Part shown: one piece after another, positions 24,357-32,530 of the stretch
Numbering within the stretch: the stretch's first letter is position 1
How the letters are laid out: the number at the start of each line of letters is the position of its first letter
Source: Clostridia bacterium
Lineage (GTDB): Bacteria > Bacillota > Clostridia > TANB77 > CAG-508
Assembly (NCBI GenBank): GCA_016290095.1
Contig: JAEESU010000016.1
Location: forward strand, 1-45,342
DNA length: 45,342 nucleotides
Reading direction: 5' to 3'
Notes under the pieces: generated by a model
Told to the model about the DNA's origin: nothing
What the model saw: the letters and a program-made list of their open reading frames with translations, nothing else
Databases searched by the model: none
Translations under genes and position numbers: made by a program

Positions 24357-25799
24357 ATGAATGAAGAAAAGAAAGAAATAAGAATGAAGTTATCAACATT
24401 TTTATTAATAATAACAATTATTGCGATTGTAGTGATAGGAGTAACAATAAGCAGCTTTAAATATAGAATTAAACTAAAAGAAGATGCAAAATCAGGAAAA
24501 AAAATACAACAATCAACTTATAGTATGGAGAAAAATGATGTTTCTATTTTAGAAAATAATGAAGTAGTTCCAAAAGATCTTGTGGAAAATAATCAGGATA
24601 TTAATATAAAAGAAATAATTCTTAATGAGTTAGAAGAAAGAAGATTTTTAGCAAAAAATAATATATCAATAGAAAGTATGGTTGAATATATTATCATCAA
24701 TAAAGATAATCCAGTATTTATTGTTCATGTAAATCATGAAGCTGATAGTAATAATAATAAATCTGTCTATTTTTTCGTTTGTTATAAAAACGGGCATGTT
24801 CAATTCGACAAAGAATTAGAACATAAAGAGGAATATAATTTATACTATAGTGAAGACCTTATGACAATAAAAGCAGAAATGGTGATGAAAGGTGCAAAAA
24901 AAACAATATATGGAAAAATAGAAGAAGGAGAGTTTATTCAATTGGATGAATTGATTGAGCCAGCAAGTGAAGAATATCAAAAATATATTGTTAACCAAGA
25001 AGAGGTTTTAAAAGAAGAATTAAAAGAAGTAAAAGAAAAGTATGAAAATGCAAATTATATAAGCTTTTCTGAATGTGCTATAAAATTAATAGATAATATA
25101 GAAACAGCACAAGAAGATAATAACATTATTTTATATAATGGATATGAAATTGAACCAGTAGTTGGAATACAATATCCTTCTGATATGAAAAATACAAAAG
25201 AAGCAAAGAAAAAATTTAATACAATCTATTACAACTATGAAAATGGTAAATATGAAGGTACTACGAATGGTAAATTTGGAGAGGAAATATATGAAGGCTA
25301 TTCATTTGTAAGCAACGTAAAAAAAATTGCTATGACCAAAAAATATAACGCTATTCCAAGAAGTTATACCAGAATTAATAAATTACCAAAAGAATTAATG
25401 GATATGGCTGATTGTACTAACGTTGATATAGATTCAATCGATTTAGATAATGATGGAAAAGAGGAAAAAGTAGTTTGCTATACAGTTTCATATACTGAAG
25501 GACAAATTGGAGATGGTGAGCCACAAGCATTTTCTGGAATAATACTATTTGATTCAAACTATAAAAAAATAGCTGATTTAGCAACTTTAGATGATGGTTT
25601 TTGGGGAGGAATTAAAGAAGAACACCAAAAAATATTCTTTTCGTTGGATGAAACGGAATATATAGATATTGATAATGATAATATAATGGAAATTATTCTA
25701 AATGTTCCAACGTATGAAGGATTACGCATAAGTATATTTAAATATTCTAATGGAATTATAGAAGGAAAAACTGATTTAAAAGCAAGTGTTATGCCTTAA
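24357..25799 (+). CDS. Membrane-anchored protein of the ssrA array, unit 3
   Basis: This is a 480-residue protein that I do not recognise. The start MNEEKKEIRMKLSTFLLIIT is nearly the same as unit 2; the ATG at 24357 is favoured because GGAG lies 8 bases upstream (ATG 24351 is too close, and starts upstream would overlap the promoter). One transmembrane helix (about 14-34) precedes a charged, helix-rich region (residues 190-230, likely coiled coil) and a C-terminal part with two Asp/Asn-rich stretches (DSIDLDNDGKEEKVV and YIDIDNDNIMEIIL) that look like calcium-binding FG-GAP/dockerin-type loops. A metal-stabilised extracytoplasmic domain is inferred. Confidence 0.82.
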   Translation: MNEEKKEIRMKLSTFLLIITIIAIVVIGVTISSFKYRIKLKEDAKSGKKIQQSTYSMEKNDVSILENNEVVPKDLVENNQDINIKEIILNELEERRFLAKNNISIESMVEYIIINKDNPVFIVHVNHEADSNNNKSVYFFVCYKNGHVQFDKELEHKEEYNLYYSEDLMTIKAEMVMKGAKKTIYGKIEEGEFIQLDELIEPASEEYQKYIVNQEEVLKEELKEVKEKYENANYISFSECAIKLIDNIETAQEDNNIILYNGYEIEPVVGIQYPSDMKNTKEAKKKFNTIYYNYENGKYEGTTNGKFGEEIYEGYSFVSNVKKIAMTKKYNAIPRSYTRINKLPKELMDMADCTNVDIDSIDLDNDGKEEKVVCYTVSYTEGQIGDGEPQAFSGIILFDSNYKKIADLATLDDGFWGGIKEEHQKIFFSLDETEYIDIDNDNIMEIILNVPTYEGLRISIFKYSNGIIEGKTDLKASVMP

Positions 25800-25810
25800 T
25801 TGCAGCAACA

Positions 25811-25863
25811 TAATGTTATAATGCAAAAATAATGCAACACAAAAGTTAGAACACCTCCATCAA
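25811..25863 (+). repeat. Array boundary repeat with degenerate CTCCATCAA (copy 4)
   Basis: This carries the same 25-base block as copy 2 (25813-25837), then ACAAAAGTTAGAACACCTCCATCAA. The tmRNA-like end has one change (CCATCA instead of CCACCA). Confidence 0.72.
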
Positions 25864-25866
25864 ATT

Positions 25867-25914
25867 AAAACAGTCCACAAGTGGTTAAATTAAACCATTT
25901 ATGAGCTGTTTTTA
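25867..25914 (+). terminator. ssrA-like terminator (copy 4)
   Basis: It matches the ssrA terminator closely along its length (AAAACAG, CACAAGTGG, TAAAT, TGAGCTGTTTTT shared), with mostly C-to-T and G-to-A differences. The stem is weakened on its left arm but keeps AAAACAG/CTGTTTT and an inner TGGTT/AACCA. Confidence 0.75.
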
Positions 25915-25943
25915 TTGATTTTAATTTTGATTAATAATATAAT
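25915..25943 (+). promoter_or_regulatory. Array unit 4 promoter
   Basis: TTGATT (25915-25920), 17-base spacer and TATAAT (25938-25943). The -35 begins directly at the end of the preceding terminator. The leader (TATGAATCAAAG, TCTAATGTAGAAGAAAAAGGAG) is like those of units 2 and 3. Confidence 0.85.
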
Positions 25944-25999
25944 TTTTATGAATCAAAGTTAAAAAGCAATAATCTAATGTAGAAGAAAAAGGAGAAAAA

Positions 26000-26260
26000 A
26001 TGAGAAGTGTAAAAAAAGTTATGATTAGTATATTAATTATTGCAACATGTTTTACTATTTTAGAAAGTACATCATATGCAAATCCATTTGTTGGTACTTT
26101 AATTGAAAAAGAAGAATATGAGTTATCATATTATTTAATACTAATAATACCAATCTCAATAATAGCAGTTGCATCATTATTAGCCATAATTTATATATAT
26201 AAAGCTAATAAATTTGAAGAACAAAAAGAAAAGAATAATGGAGGAAACGGAGAAGAATAA
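26000..26260 (+). CDS. Small secreted or anchored protein, array unit 4
   Basis: This 86-residue protein has a clear signal peptide (basic MRSVKKVMISI, hydrophobic core, likely cut near TSYA/NP at residue 27) and one transmembrane helix (about 47-69) before a short charged tail rich in E, K, N and G. No family recognised. AAAGGAG precedes the ATG. Its stop overlaps the next start (TAATG), so the two are translationally coupled. Confidence 0.75.
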   Translation: MRSVKKVMISILIIATCFTILESTSYANPFVGTLIEKEEYELSYYLILIIPISIIAVASLLAIIYIYKANKFEEQKEKNNGGNGEE

Positions 26261-26736
26261 TGAGATTTGTTGAAATAGAAAAGTATCCAGAAGGATACAA
26301 AAATGAGACAGGTTTTGAAAGTGTTTTAGACAGTTTTAGGATAAGAAAATATAAAACAACTTATTATGAACTCGAAGATGCTTTTCCGACTGCAATTAAT
26401 GTACTTGGAATTGTTTTTATATTTTCTCTTATAGAAACATTAATTGCCTTTGTTTTTTTAAAATATAGAAAAAAGGATTTAATAGCTTTATTCGTTTCAA
26501 GTCTGTTTGCCAAATCAGTTACAGTATTAAGCTTTATAATAGCTCATATTAAAGAGTTTCACGATTATACATATAAAACAGAACTTAAAGACATTCCGCT
26601 TTTTCTATTATGTCCTATTTTGGAAGGAACTATAAGTGCTATACTAATAAAAAACAAAAAAGTTAATCCATTTTTTATATCTTTTGTTTGTAACCTTATA
26701 ATTATTGTGCCATTCATTTTATTCTCACTAAAATAA
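26260..26736 (+). CDS. Polytopic membrane protein, unknown function
   Basis: This 158-residue protein has an N-terminal soluble part of about 45 residues and four hydrophobic segments. The pattern LIETLIAFVFLKYRKKDLIALF near residue 68, with a later ILEGTISAILIKNKKVNPFF, resembles the next protein and suggests relatedness. Function unknown. It overlaps the upstream stop by one base and lies 22 bases before the next gene. Confidence 0.75.
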   Translation: MRFVEIEKYPEGYKNETGFESVLDSFRIRKYKTTYYELEDAFPTAINVLGIVFIFSLIETLIAFVFLKYRKKDLIALFVSSLFAKSVTVLSFIIAHIKEFHDYTYKTELKDIPLFLLCPILEGTISAILIKNKKVNPFFISFVCNLIIIVPFILFSLK

Positions 26737-26758
26737 TTAACTTTATATGGAGTAAAAT

Positions 26759-27112
26759 ATGATAGAAAGTTTAATTGTTTCATTAACATTAGCTATAACA
26801 ATCGAATTAGGAATATCTTTAATTATTGGTATCAAAAAAAGAAATGATATTATTACAGTAATATCAACAAATACATTAACAAATCCAATTTTTGTTTTTT
26901 TTGTAAATATATTGAAAATTGTTAATATTAACTATTATTTATGGATATTACTGATATTGACCATGGAAATAATAATTATTTTTGCAGAAGGAAAAATATA
27001 TAGTAAAGTTCTTTTATTTAACAAAGTATCAGGTTTAAAAATGTCATTAATAAACAATATAATTTCATTTGCGATTGGATTGATATTTATCGTAATAAGC
27101 CAAATATATTAG
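26759..27112 (+). CDS. Polytopic membrane protein, unknown function
   Basis: This 117-residue protein has four hydrophobic segments. ITIELGISLIIGIKKRNDII and TNTLTNPIFVFF correspond in position to motifs in the previous protein, followed by MEIIIIFAEGKIY. I read the two as distant paralogues, possibly partners in one membrane complex. TGGAG precedes the ATG by about six bases. It is the last gene of the unit; a terminator follows. Confidence 0.73.
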   Translation: MIESLIVSLTLAITIELGISLIIGIKKRNDIITVISTNTLTNPIFVFFVNILKIVNINYYLWILLILTMEIIIIFAEGKIYSKVLLFNKVSGLKMSLINNIISFAIGLIFIVISQIY

Positions 27113-27128
27113 AATAAATACCATTTAT

Positions 27129-27182
27129 ACTATAAAAATTGCAAATTGTTTTATAAAATGTGATTTTTATAGTATTTTTTAT
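27129..27182 (+). terminator. Terminator after the unit 4 membrane genes
   Basis: ACTATAAAAAT (27129-27139) pairs perfectly with ATTTTTATAGT (27163-27173) with a 23-base loop, followed by ATTTTTTATT. The loop is long, so it may be weak. A TATAAT at 27183-27188 may serve the next gene. Confidence 0.6.
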
Positions 27183-27211
27183 TATAATGGTTTTAGTGGA
27201 GGCAATGAGTT

Positions 27212-28186
27212 ATGAGTAAAAAGATAAGTTTAGTTTTGATATTGATTATTATATTAAATATTTTTACAGGTGCTTTTTCAAATGTTTATGCAACTCAAGA
27301 GATGCAAAAACAATCAACATTTACATCAGTTTCAACAAATGAAATAAATGCAGAAGATACGGTAAAGTCTGTAAATAATGCGATGGGTGCAATAATAATA
27401 ACTATACAAGTTTTAGGAGTATTTATAGCTTTGATATTTATAAGTGTGGCGTCTTTTAGACACGTATCTTTGATTATAAAAAAAACTAGATTAAGTAGAA
27501 TTAATGAAGAAACAGAAGAAATTAAAAATGAAAAAGAAATAGTTGCAAAAGAACTTAAAAAGCATAAAGATAATGTGATCATAATAATTATTGTAGTAAT
27601 TATACTATTTGCTGCATCAGGGATGTTAAATATAATCAAGCAATTTAAACCAATAATTTATTTGTATCCTGAAGAAAGACAAAAAGTATCTGTTGGATTG
27701 GGATATCCGGAGTATTTAACATGTACATATCCAAAATATGAAAATTCATGGGAAATAATAGCAGAGCCAAATGGAACTTTAACAGATTTAAAAACAGGCA
27801 GAAAATTGTATGCATTATATTGGGAAGGAATAAAACCTACAAAAAGAAAAAATATAACAGAAGGTTTTTGCGTTAAAGGAGAAAATTCTGCGAAATTTTT
27901 AGAAGAAAAACTAGCAACTTTAGGATTAACAGAAAGAGAAGCAGAAGAATTTATAGTATATTGGCTTCCTGAATTAGAAAAGAATAAATATAACTTAATA
28001 AGATTTGAAACTATGGAAGAAATAGAAAAAGATATGCCACTTAATATAACACCAAAGCCTGATACAGTAATAAGAGTAATGATGCAATTTGAAAAATCAA
28101 GTAAATATGTAGAATTACCAGAACAAATACTAGATACTCCAAAAAGAGAAGGATTTGTGGTAGTAGAATGGGGCGGACAAAAATGA
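27212..28186 (+). CDS. Signal-peptide membrane protein with conserved YLYPE domain
   Basis: This is a 324-residue protein. It has a signal peptide (about 1-27, ending VYA), a transmembrane helix near 58-80, a charged helical stretch, a second helix near 120-143, and an extracytoplasmic domain starting KPIIYLYPEERQKVSVGLG. The run YLYPE...YP.Y..SWEI.AEPNGTL and LYWEG is a conserved domain pattern I have seen in uncharacterised bacterial proteins; it has no known function. AGTGGAGG precedes the ATG. A strong terminator follows. Confidence 0.75.
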   Translation: MSKKISLVLILIIILNIFTGAFSNVYATQEMQKQSTFTSVSTNEINAEDTVKSVNNAMGAIIITIQVLGVFIALIFISVASFRHVSLIIKKTRLSRINEETEEIKNEKEIVAKELKKHKDNVIIIIIVVIILFAASGMLNIIKQFKPIIYLYPEERQKVSVGLGYPEYLTCTYPKYENSWEIIAEPNGTLTDLKTGRKLYALYWEGIKPTKRKNITEGFCVKGENSAKFLEEKLATLGLTEREAEEFIVYWLPELEKNKYNLIRFETMEEIEKDMPLNITPKPDTVIRVMMQFEKSSKYVELPEQILDTPKREGFVVVEWGGQK

Positions 28187-28196
28187 AACGTATGTT

Positions 28197-28239
28197 AAAA
28201 GAAGATGTATACTAGAATATATATCTTCTTTTATTTTTT
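28197..28239 (+). terminator. Terminator after the YLYPE protein gene
   Basis: AAAAGAAGAT (28197-28206) pairs with ATCTTCTTTT (28223-28232) over 10 bp, followed by ATTTTTT. Confidence 0.88.
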
Positions 28240-28245
28240 AAAAAG

Positions 28246-28274
28246 TTGACTAATACTTAAAAAAAATGTATACT
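28246..28274 (+). promoter_or_regulatory. Promoter of the first FadD-like ligase
   Basis: TTGACT (28246-28251), 17-base spacer ending TG, and TATACT (28269-28274). Starts upstream of about 28281 are excluded because they would lie in or before this promoter. Confidence 0.87.
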
Positions 28275-28313
28275 ATCATAAGTAAAAGTGCTATTAGCAA
28301 AAGGAGAATTATT

Positions 28314-30206
28314 ATGAATAACCCTTTAAATAGGTTGAAAGAAAAAATTATTTTAAGAATTGGCAAAATAAAAATGGACAACATAGATGATATAGAAGAA
28401 TTAAAAATGGATTATTCTAAAATTGATTCACAACCTGAAAGAAAACGTAAATTTAAAAAAGGAGAACACTATCCAGAGACTCATTATAATACTATTAAAG
28501 AAGCATACATTCATTCAATGGAAAAATATGCTAATAATGTATTTATTTTGGATAAAGATAATCCAAAGGATGAACAATTTAAAGAATATACATATAGACA
28601 ATTTGGTGATGATGTTGAAGCATTGGGAACAGCTCTAACAAAAATATATAATTTAAAAGATGAAAGAATTGTTATTATTGGAGAAAACCAATATGATTGG
28701 TATGTTTCTTATATGGCAGCTTTAATTGGAGCTGGATTAGCTGTTCCAGTAGATAAGGAACTTCCAGAAAATGAGATAGAAAATCTTGTAAATAGATCGA
28801 ATGCATCAGTTGTTATTTATTCAGAGCATTTAAAAGATAAAATAAAAGGCATTATGGACAAGCTTCCAGGTGTAAAATATTTTATAAAAATGAAGAGTGG
28901 TGATCCATTAGAAGGAAGAACAATTGGAATTAATACTTTAATAAAAGAAGGAAAAGAACTAATAAAGAATGGTGATAATTCTTTCTTAAAAATTGAAATA
29001 GATCCTGATGAATTTAAAGCATTATTTTTTACTTCTGGAACAACAGCAAACAGTAAAGGAGTAATGGTTAATAATAGACAATTAGTATACAATATTAATG
29101 CTGTTAGTGCATATGTTATCATTACAGAAAAAGATAGATTATTTTCTGTTTTACCATTACATCACACATATGAATCTAGTATAGGATTTTTGGTTCCATT
29201 TGGTTCAGGTTCATCAATAGCAGTTTGCCAAGGACTAAGATATATATCAGATAACTTAAAGGAGACACATCCAACAATTATTATTGCAGTACCATTATTA
29301 ATAGAAAATTTACATAAAAATATTATGAAGAGTATAAAAAAGAGCAAAAAAGAGAAAGTTGTTACTGCTATGATGCAACTTACTAATGTTCTTAAAACTT
29401 TTGGCGTAGATGTAAAGAAAAAAGTATTTAAAGAGATTTATGCTGGCTTAGGTGGAGAATTAAGATTAATAGTTTCTGCAGCTGCTCCAATAGATAAAAA
29501 AGTTGGTAGTTGGTTTGCAGATTTAGGAGTTTTGTTCTTACAAGGATATGGACTAACAGAGACTTGTCCAATTTCTGCAGTTACTCCAGACTGGGAGCCA
29601 AGGGTTGGATCAGCTGGAAAAACAATTATAAATGGAAAAATAAAAATAGATAATCCAGATGAAAAAGGTGAAGGAGAAATATTAATTTCTACAGATACTT
29701 TGATGATTGGATATTATGAGAATGAAGAGGCAACAAAAGAAGTTATCGAATATGATAATGATGGTAAAAAATGGTTCCATTCAGGTGATATTGGCTATAT
29801 AGACCAAGATGAATTTGTATACATTACTGGAAGAATAAAAAATGTTATTGTAACACAAAATGGTAAAAACATTTATCCTGAAGAACTTGAGCTACTTTTA
29901 TCGCAAGTAGAAGAAATTGAAGAGTGCATGGTATATGGTAAAGAAGTTCAAGGAGAAAAGGAATTAACAGTAACATGTAGAGCAATTCCTAATTATGATA
30001 AAATAAAAGAACTTTACGGAGAAAAAACAGATAAAGAAGTTTATGACATTATTTGGAATAAAATCAAAGAAGTTAATAAAAAAGTAACTACATATAAAGT
30101 TATTAAAGCATTAGAAATAAAAGATGGAGAATTTATTAAAACTACTACAAAGAAAATTAAACGTTTCGTAGAAATTAAAGAAGGAAAAATTAAAGAAATA
30201 AAATAA
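28314..30206 (+). CDS. Acyl-adenylate ligase (long-chain acyl-CoA synthetase-like), paralogue 1
   Basis: This 630-residue AMP-forming ligase activates a carboxylate, most likely a fatty acid, with ATP and CoA. The P-loop is TSGTTANSKG (240-249), the A5 motif is GYGLTETCP, A7 is WFHSGD, and A8/A10 is GRIKNVIVTQNGKNIYPEELE with a C-terminal KTTTKKIKR. The N-terminal 60 residues are a charged extension not seen in paralogue 2. ATG 28314 follows AAGGAG by seven bases. It belongs to the FadD/AMP-binding superfamily; the exact substrate is not deducible. It is related throughout to the gene at 39624. Confidence 0.9.
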   Translation: MNNPLNRLKEKIILRIGKIKMDNIDDIEELKMDYSKIDSQPERKRKFKKGEHYPETHYNTIKEAYIHSMEKYANNVFILDKDNPKDEQFKEYTYRQFGDDVEALGTALTKIYNLKDERIVIIGENQYDWYVSYMAALIGAGLAVPVDKELPENEIENLVNRSNASVVIYSEHLKDKIKGIMDKLPGVKYFIKMKSGDPLEGRTIGINTLIKEGKELIKNGDNSFLKIEIDPDEFKALFFTSGTTANSKGVMVNNRQLVYNINAVSAYVIITEKDRLFSVLPLHHTYESSIGFLVPFGSGSSIAVCQGLRYISDNLKETHPTIIIAVPLLIENLHKNIMKSIKKSKKEKVVTAMMQLTNVLKTFGVDVKKKVFKEIYAGLGGELRLIVSAAAPIDKKVGSWFADLGVLFLQGYGLTETCPISAVTPDWEPRVGSAGKTIINGKIKIDNPDEKGEGEILISTDTLMIGYYENEEATKEVIEYDNDGKKWFHSGDIGYIDQDEFVYITGRIKNVIVTQNGKNIYPEELELLLSQVEEIEECMVYGKEVQGEKELTVTCRAIPNYDKIKELYGEKTDKEVYDIIWNKIKEVNKKVTTYKVIKALEIKDGEFIKTTTKKIKRFVEIKEGKIKEIK

Positions 30207-30212
30207 AAACTA

Positions 30213-30241
30213 TTGCCAATTTTTTAAAAAAATGTTAAAAT
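30213..30241 (+). promoter_or_regulatory. pyrG promoter
   Basis: TTGCCA (30213-30218), 17-base spacer and TAAAAT (30236-30241), with TG one base before the -10. Transcription would start near 30248, ahead of the terminator hairpin. Confidence 0.75.
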
Positions 30242-30265
30242 AACTTTGTCAAAAAAATGAATTTT

Positions 30266-30307
30266 AAAACAGATTAAAAAAAAACCCTTTTTTTAATCTG
30301 TTTTTTT
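30266..30307 (+). terminator. Terminator/attenuator in the pyrG leader
   Basis: AAAACAGATTAAAAAAA pairs with TTTTTTTAATCTGTTTT around ACCC, followed by TTT. It lies between the promoter and the pyrG SD with no room for another promoter after it, so it should act as an attenuator (or it terminates the FadD gene and is read through). Bacillus pyrG is controlled by leader attenuation sensitive to CTP; no G-run start is seen here. Confidence 0.82.
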
Positions 30308-30332
30308 GTTTTTATACGAGGAGGATAAGAGA

Positions 30333-31922
30333 ATGAATACTAAGTATATTTTTATTACGGGTGGTGTTGTATCTGGTCTAGGAAAAGGGATCACAGCATC
30401 GTCTTTAGGAAGATTGTTAAAGAATAGAGGATATAAAGTAATTAACCAAAAATTCGATCCATATATTAATGTTGATCCTGGCACTATGAATCCAAAAGAA
30501 CATGGAGAAGTTTTTGTTACTGATGATGGTGCGGAAACTGATTTGGATTTAGGTCATTATGAAAGATTTACTGATGAAAATCTTTCTGCTAATTGTAGTG
30601 TAAGTTCTGGAAAAATATATCAAAGTGTTATAAATAAAGAAAGAAGAGGAGATTATTTAGGAAAAACAGTCCAAGTAATTCCTCATGTAACAAATGAAAT
30701 AAAATATAATATTTATAGTTTTGAAGGACAAGCTGATATTGTTATCACAGAACTCGGAGGAACAATTGGTGATATAGAGAGCTTAGCATTTGTAGAATCT
30801 ATTAGACAAGTAGGATTAGAAAAAGATCCTGATGATGTTATATATATTCATGTTACTTTACTTCCTTACATAAGTGGTTCAGACGAATTAAAATCAAAAC
30901 CAACTCAACATTCTGTTAAAGAATTGCAGTCATATGGTATAAAACCAGATGTACTAGTTTGTAGAAGTGAGATAGATATTCCAAAAGATATTAGAGAAAA
31001 ACTAGCTTTATTCTGTAATGTTAGACCAGAGAATGTAATTGCAAATTTAACTGCTGATAATTTGTATGCTGTGCCATTAATGCTAGAAGAACAAGGACTG
31101 GCTCGTGCAGTATGTAAAAAACTACACTTAAAAAACATAGAACCTAAAAATGAAAAATGGGAAGGAATGATAGAAAAAACTAGAAATTTAAAAGGAGAAG
31201 TGAAAATAGCAATTATAGGAAAATATGTACAACTTAGAGATTCTTATTTATCTGTTATTGAAAGTTTACGCCATGGTGGATTTGCAAATGGTGTAAATGT
31301 TTCTGTTGATCTTGTTGATTCAGAAGAAATAAATCAAGATAATGTTGAAGAAAAGTTAAAATTATATGATGGCATTTTAGTACCCGGTGGATTTGGAAGC
31401 AGAGGAATAGAGGGAAAAATAACGGCTATTAAATATGCTAGAGAATATGAAATACCATTTCTAGGTATTTGTTTAGGAATGCAAATGGCTGTTGTTGAAT
31501 TTGCAAGAAACGTGTTAGGACTTATAGATAGCAATTCTGCGGAGTTTAGTAATAGTACTCAAAATCCGGTAATACATCTAATGGACAATCAAAGGAATGT
31601 TACTAAAAAAGGTGGAACAATGAGACTTGGGGCATACCCATGTAAAATAAAAAAGAACACTTTAGCATATAAAGTATATGGTCAAGAAAATATAAGTGAG
31701 AGACATAGACATCGTTTTGAATATAACAATGACTATAAAGAGAGATTAGAAAAAGCAGGTTTAATTTGTTCAGGAACTTCACCAGATGGAAATTTAGTAG
31801 AAATCGTAGAACATAATAAGCATCCATTCTTTATAGGATGCCAGTTCCATCCAGAGTTTAAATCTAGACCAGATAGACCAGCACCATTGTTTAAAGCTTT
31901 TATTGAAGCCGCAAAAAAATAA
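30333..31922 (+). CDS. pyrG: CTP synthase
   Basis: This 529-residue enzyme aminates UTP to CTP with glutamine and ATP. The N-terminal synthetase domain begins [19 protein letters not shown] with the P-loop, and has [23 protein letters not shown] and [12 protein letters not shown]. The class I glutaminase domain has the nucleophile Cys380 in GICLGMQ and His506/Glu508 in FHPEF. ATG 30333 follows GAGGAGG by eight bases. Its leader has a promoter and an attenuator-type terminator. A second terminator follows the stop. Confidence 0.98.
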   Translation: MNTKYIFITGGVVSGLGKGITASSLGRLLKNRGYKVINQKFDPYINVDPGTMNPKEHGEVFVTDDGAETDLDLGHYERFTDENLSANCSVSSGKIYQSVINKERRGDYLGKTVQVIPHVTNEIKYNIYSFEGQADIVITELGGTIGDIESLAFVESIRQVGLEKDPDDVIYIHVTLLPYISGSDELKSKPTQHSVKELQSYGIKPDVLVCRSEIDIPKDIREKLALFCNVRPENVIANLTADNLYAVPLMLEEQGLARAVCKKLHLKNIEPKNEKWEGMIEKTRNLKGEVKIAIIGKYVQLRDSYLSVIESLRHGGFANGVNVSVDLVDSEEINQDNVEEKLKLYDGILVPGGFGSRGIEGKITAIKYAREYEIPFLGICLGMQMAVVEFARNVLGLIDSNSAEFSNSTQNPVIHLMDNQRNVTKKGGTMRLGAYPCKIKKNTLAYKVYGQENISERHRHRFEYNNDYKERLEKAGLICSGTSPDGNLVEIVEHNKHPFFIGCQFHPEFKSRPDRPAPLFKAFIEAAKK

Positions 31923-31924
31923 AT

Positions 31925-31961
31925 AAAAAACTCAAACATGTTAATGTTTGAGTTTTTTTTT
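31925..31961 (+). terminator. Terminator after pyrG
   Basis: ACTCAAACAT, loop GTTA, ATGTTTGAGT, extended by A/T pairs and followed by a run of eight or more T. Confidence 0.95.
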
Positions 31962-32022
31962 ACTTTATTCTACAGTTATAGTATATTCTTCAATAGAATA
32001 TAAAAAAGGTACTGATTGTTTA

Positions 32023-32051
32023 TTGAAAAATAATATAAAATATGATATAAA
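32023..32051 (+). promoter_or_regulatory. Promoter of the HMA-MBL-ATPase operon
   Basis: TTGAAA (32023-32028), 17-base spacer ending TGA, and TATAAA (32046-32051), 24 bases ahead of the first start. No CsoR- or CopY-type operator is evident. Confidence 0.75.
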
Positions 32052-32075
32052 AAATTAGGTTAAAGGGGGAAAAAT

Positions 32076-32279
32076 ATGGAAATAAATTTGAATGTAGAAG
32101 GTATGATGTGTTCAGGCTGTGAAAACAGAGTACAAAATTCTTTAAAAACAATAGAAGGAGTTACAAATGTTGTTGCAAGTCACACAAATAAAAAAGTTAC
32201 TGTAACTACTAATGGAAATGTCGAAAAAAGCGTTTTAAAAGAAGCAATTGAAGATTTAGGATATGAGGTAAAAGAATAA
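32076..32279 (+). CDS. Heavy-metal-associated (HMA) domain protein, CopZ-like
   Basis: This 67-residue ferredoxin-like metallochaperone begins MEINLNVEGMMCSGCENRV with metal ligands Cys12 and Cys15, and ends with EAIEDLGYEVKE, the usual HMA end. Such domains bind Cu+ or other soft metals and hand them to a P1B ATPase. In this operon the ATPase is a P2 type with no CPx motif, so the partner is unclear. AAAGGGGG precedes the ATG. Its TAA overlaps the next ATG. Confidence 0.9.
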   Translation: MEINLNVEGMMCSGCENRVQNSLKTIEGVTNVVASHTNKKVTVTTNGNVEKSVLKEAIEDLGYEVKE

Positions 32280-32530
32280 TGAATATTGAAGAAGAAATTA
32301 ATCAAATAAAAGAAAGAAATAAAAAAGTTGAATTAGACAAAAAATGGGAAACAAGTCTAATAAGGAGATTATGCATTTGTATTTTGACATATATTATTGT
32401 AGTTATTTATTCATATGTTATTAAAAAATATGATAATATAATGCTTAGTTCATTAGTTCCAGTAATTGGTTTTACACTTTCAACATTATCATTAAAATTT
32501 GTTAGAAAGGTATGGCAAAAAGATAAATAG
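32279..32530 (+). CDS. Small two-helix membrane protein
   Basis: This 83-residue protein has a charged helical lead (EEEINQIKERNKKVELDKKW) and two transmembrane helices (about 30-47 and 53-72), then a basic tail. I do not recognise the family. It overlaps its neighbours on both sides by one base (TAATG before, TAGTG after), so it is coupled to the HMA and MBL proteins. Confidence 0.78.
   Translation: MNIEEEINQIKERNKKVELDKKWETSLIRRLCICILTYIIVVIYSYVIKKYDNIMLSSLVPVIGFTLSTLSLKFVRKVWQKDK

Noticed and set aside
28266-28313. N-terminal extension of the first FadD-like ligase
   Set aside because: It starts inside the promoter -10 region, and a good SD precedes the ATG at 28314.
29162-29347. Short frames opposite ligase, pyrG and ATPase genes
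   Set aside because: They lie wholly inside well-recognised genes on the other strand and have hydrophobic low-complexity translations typical of antisense AT-rich DNA.
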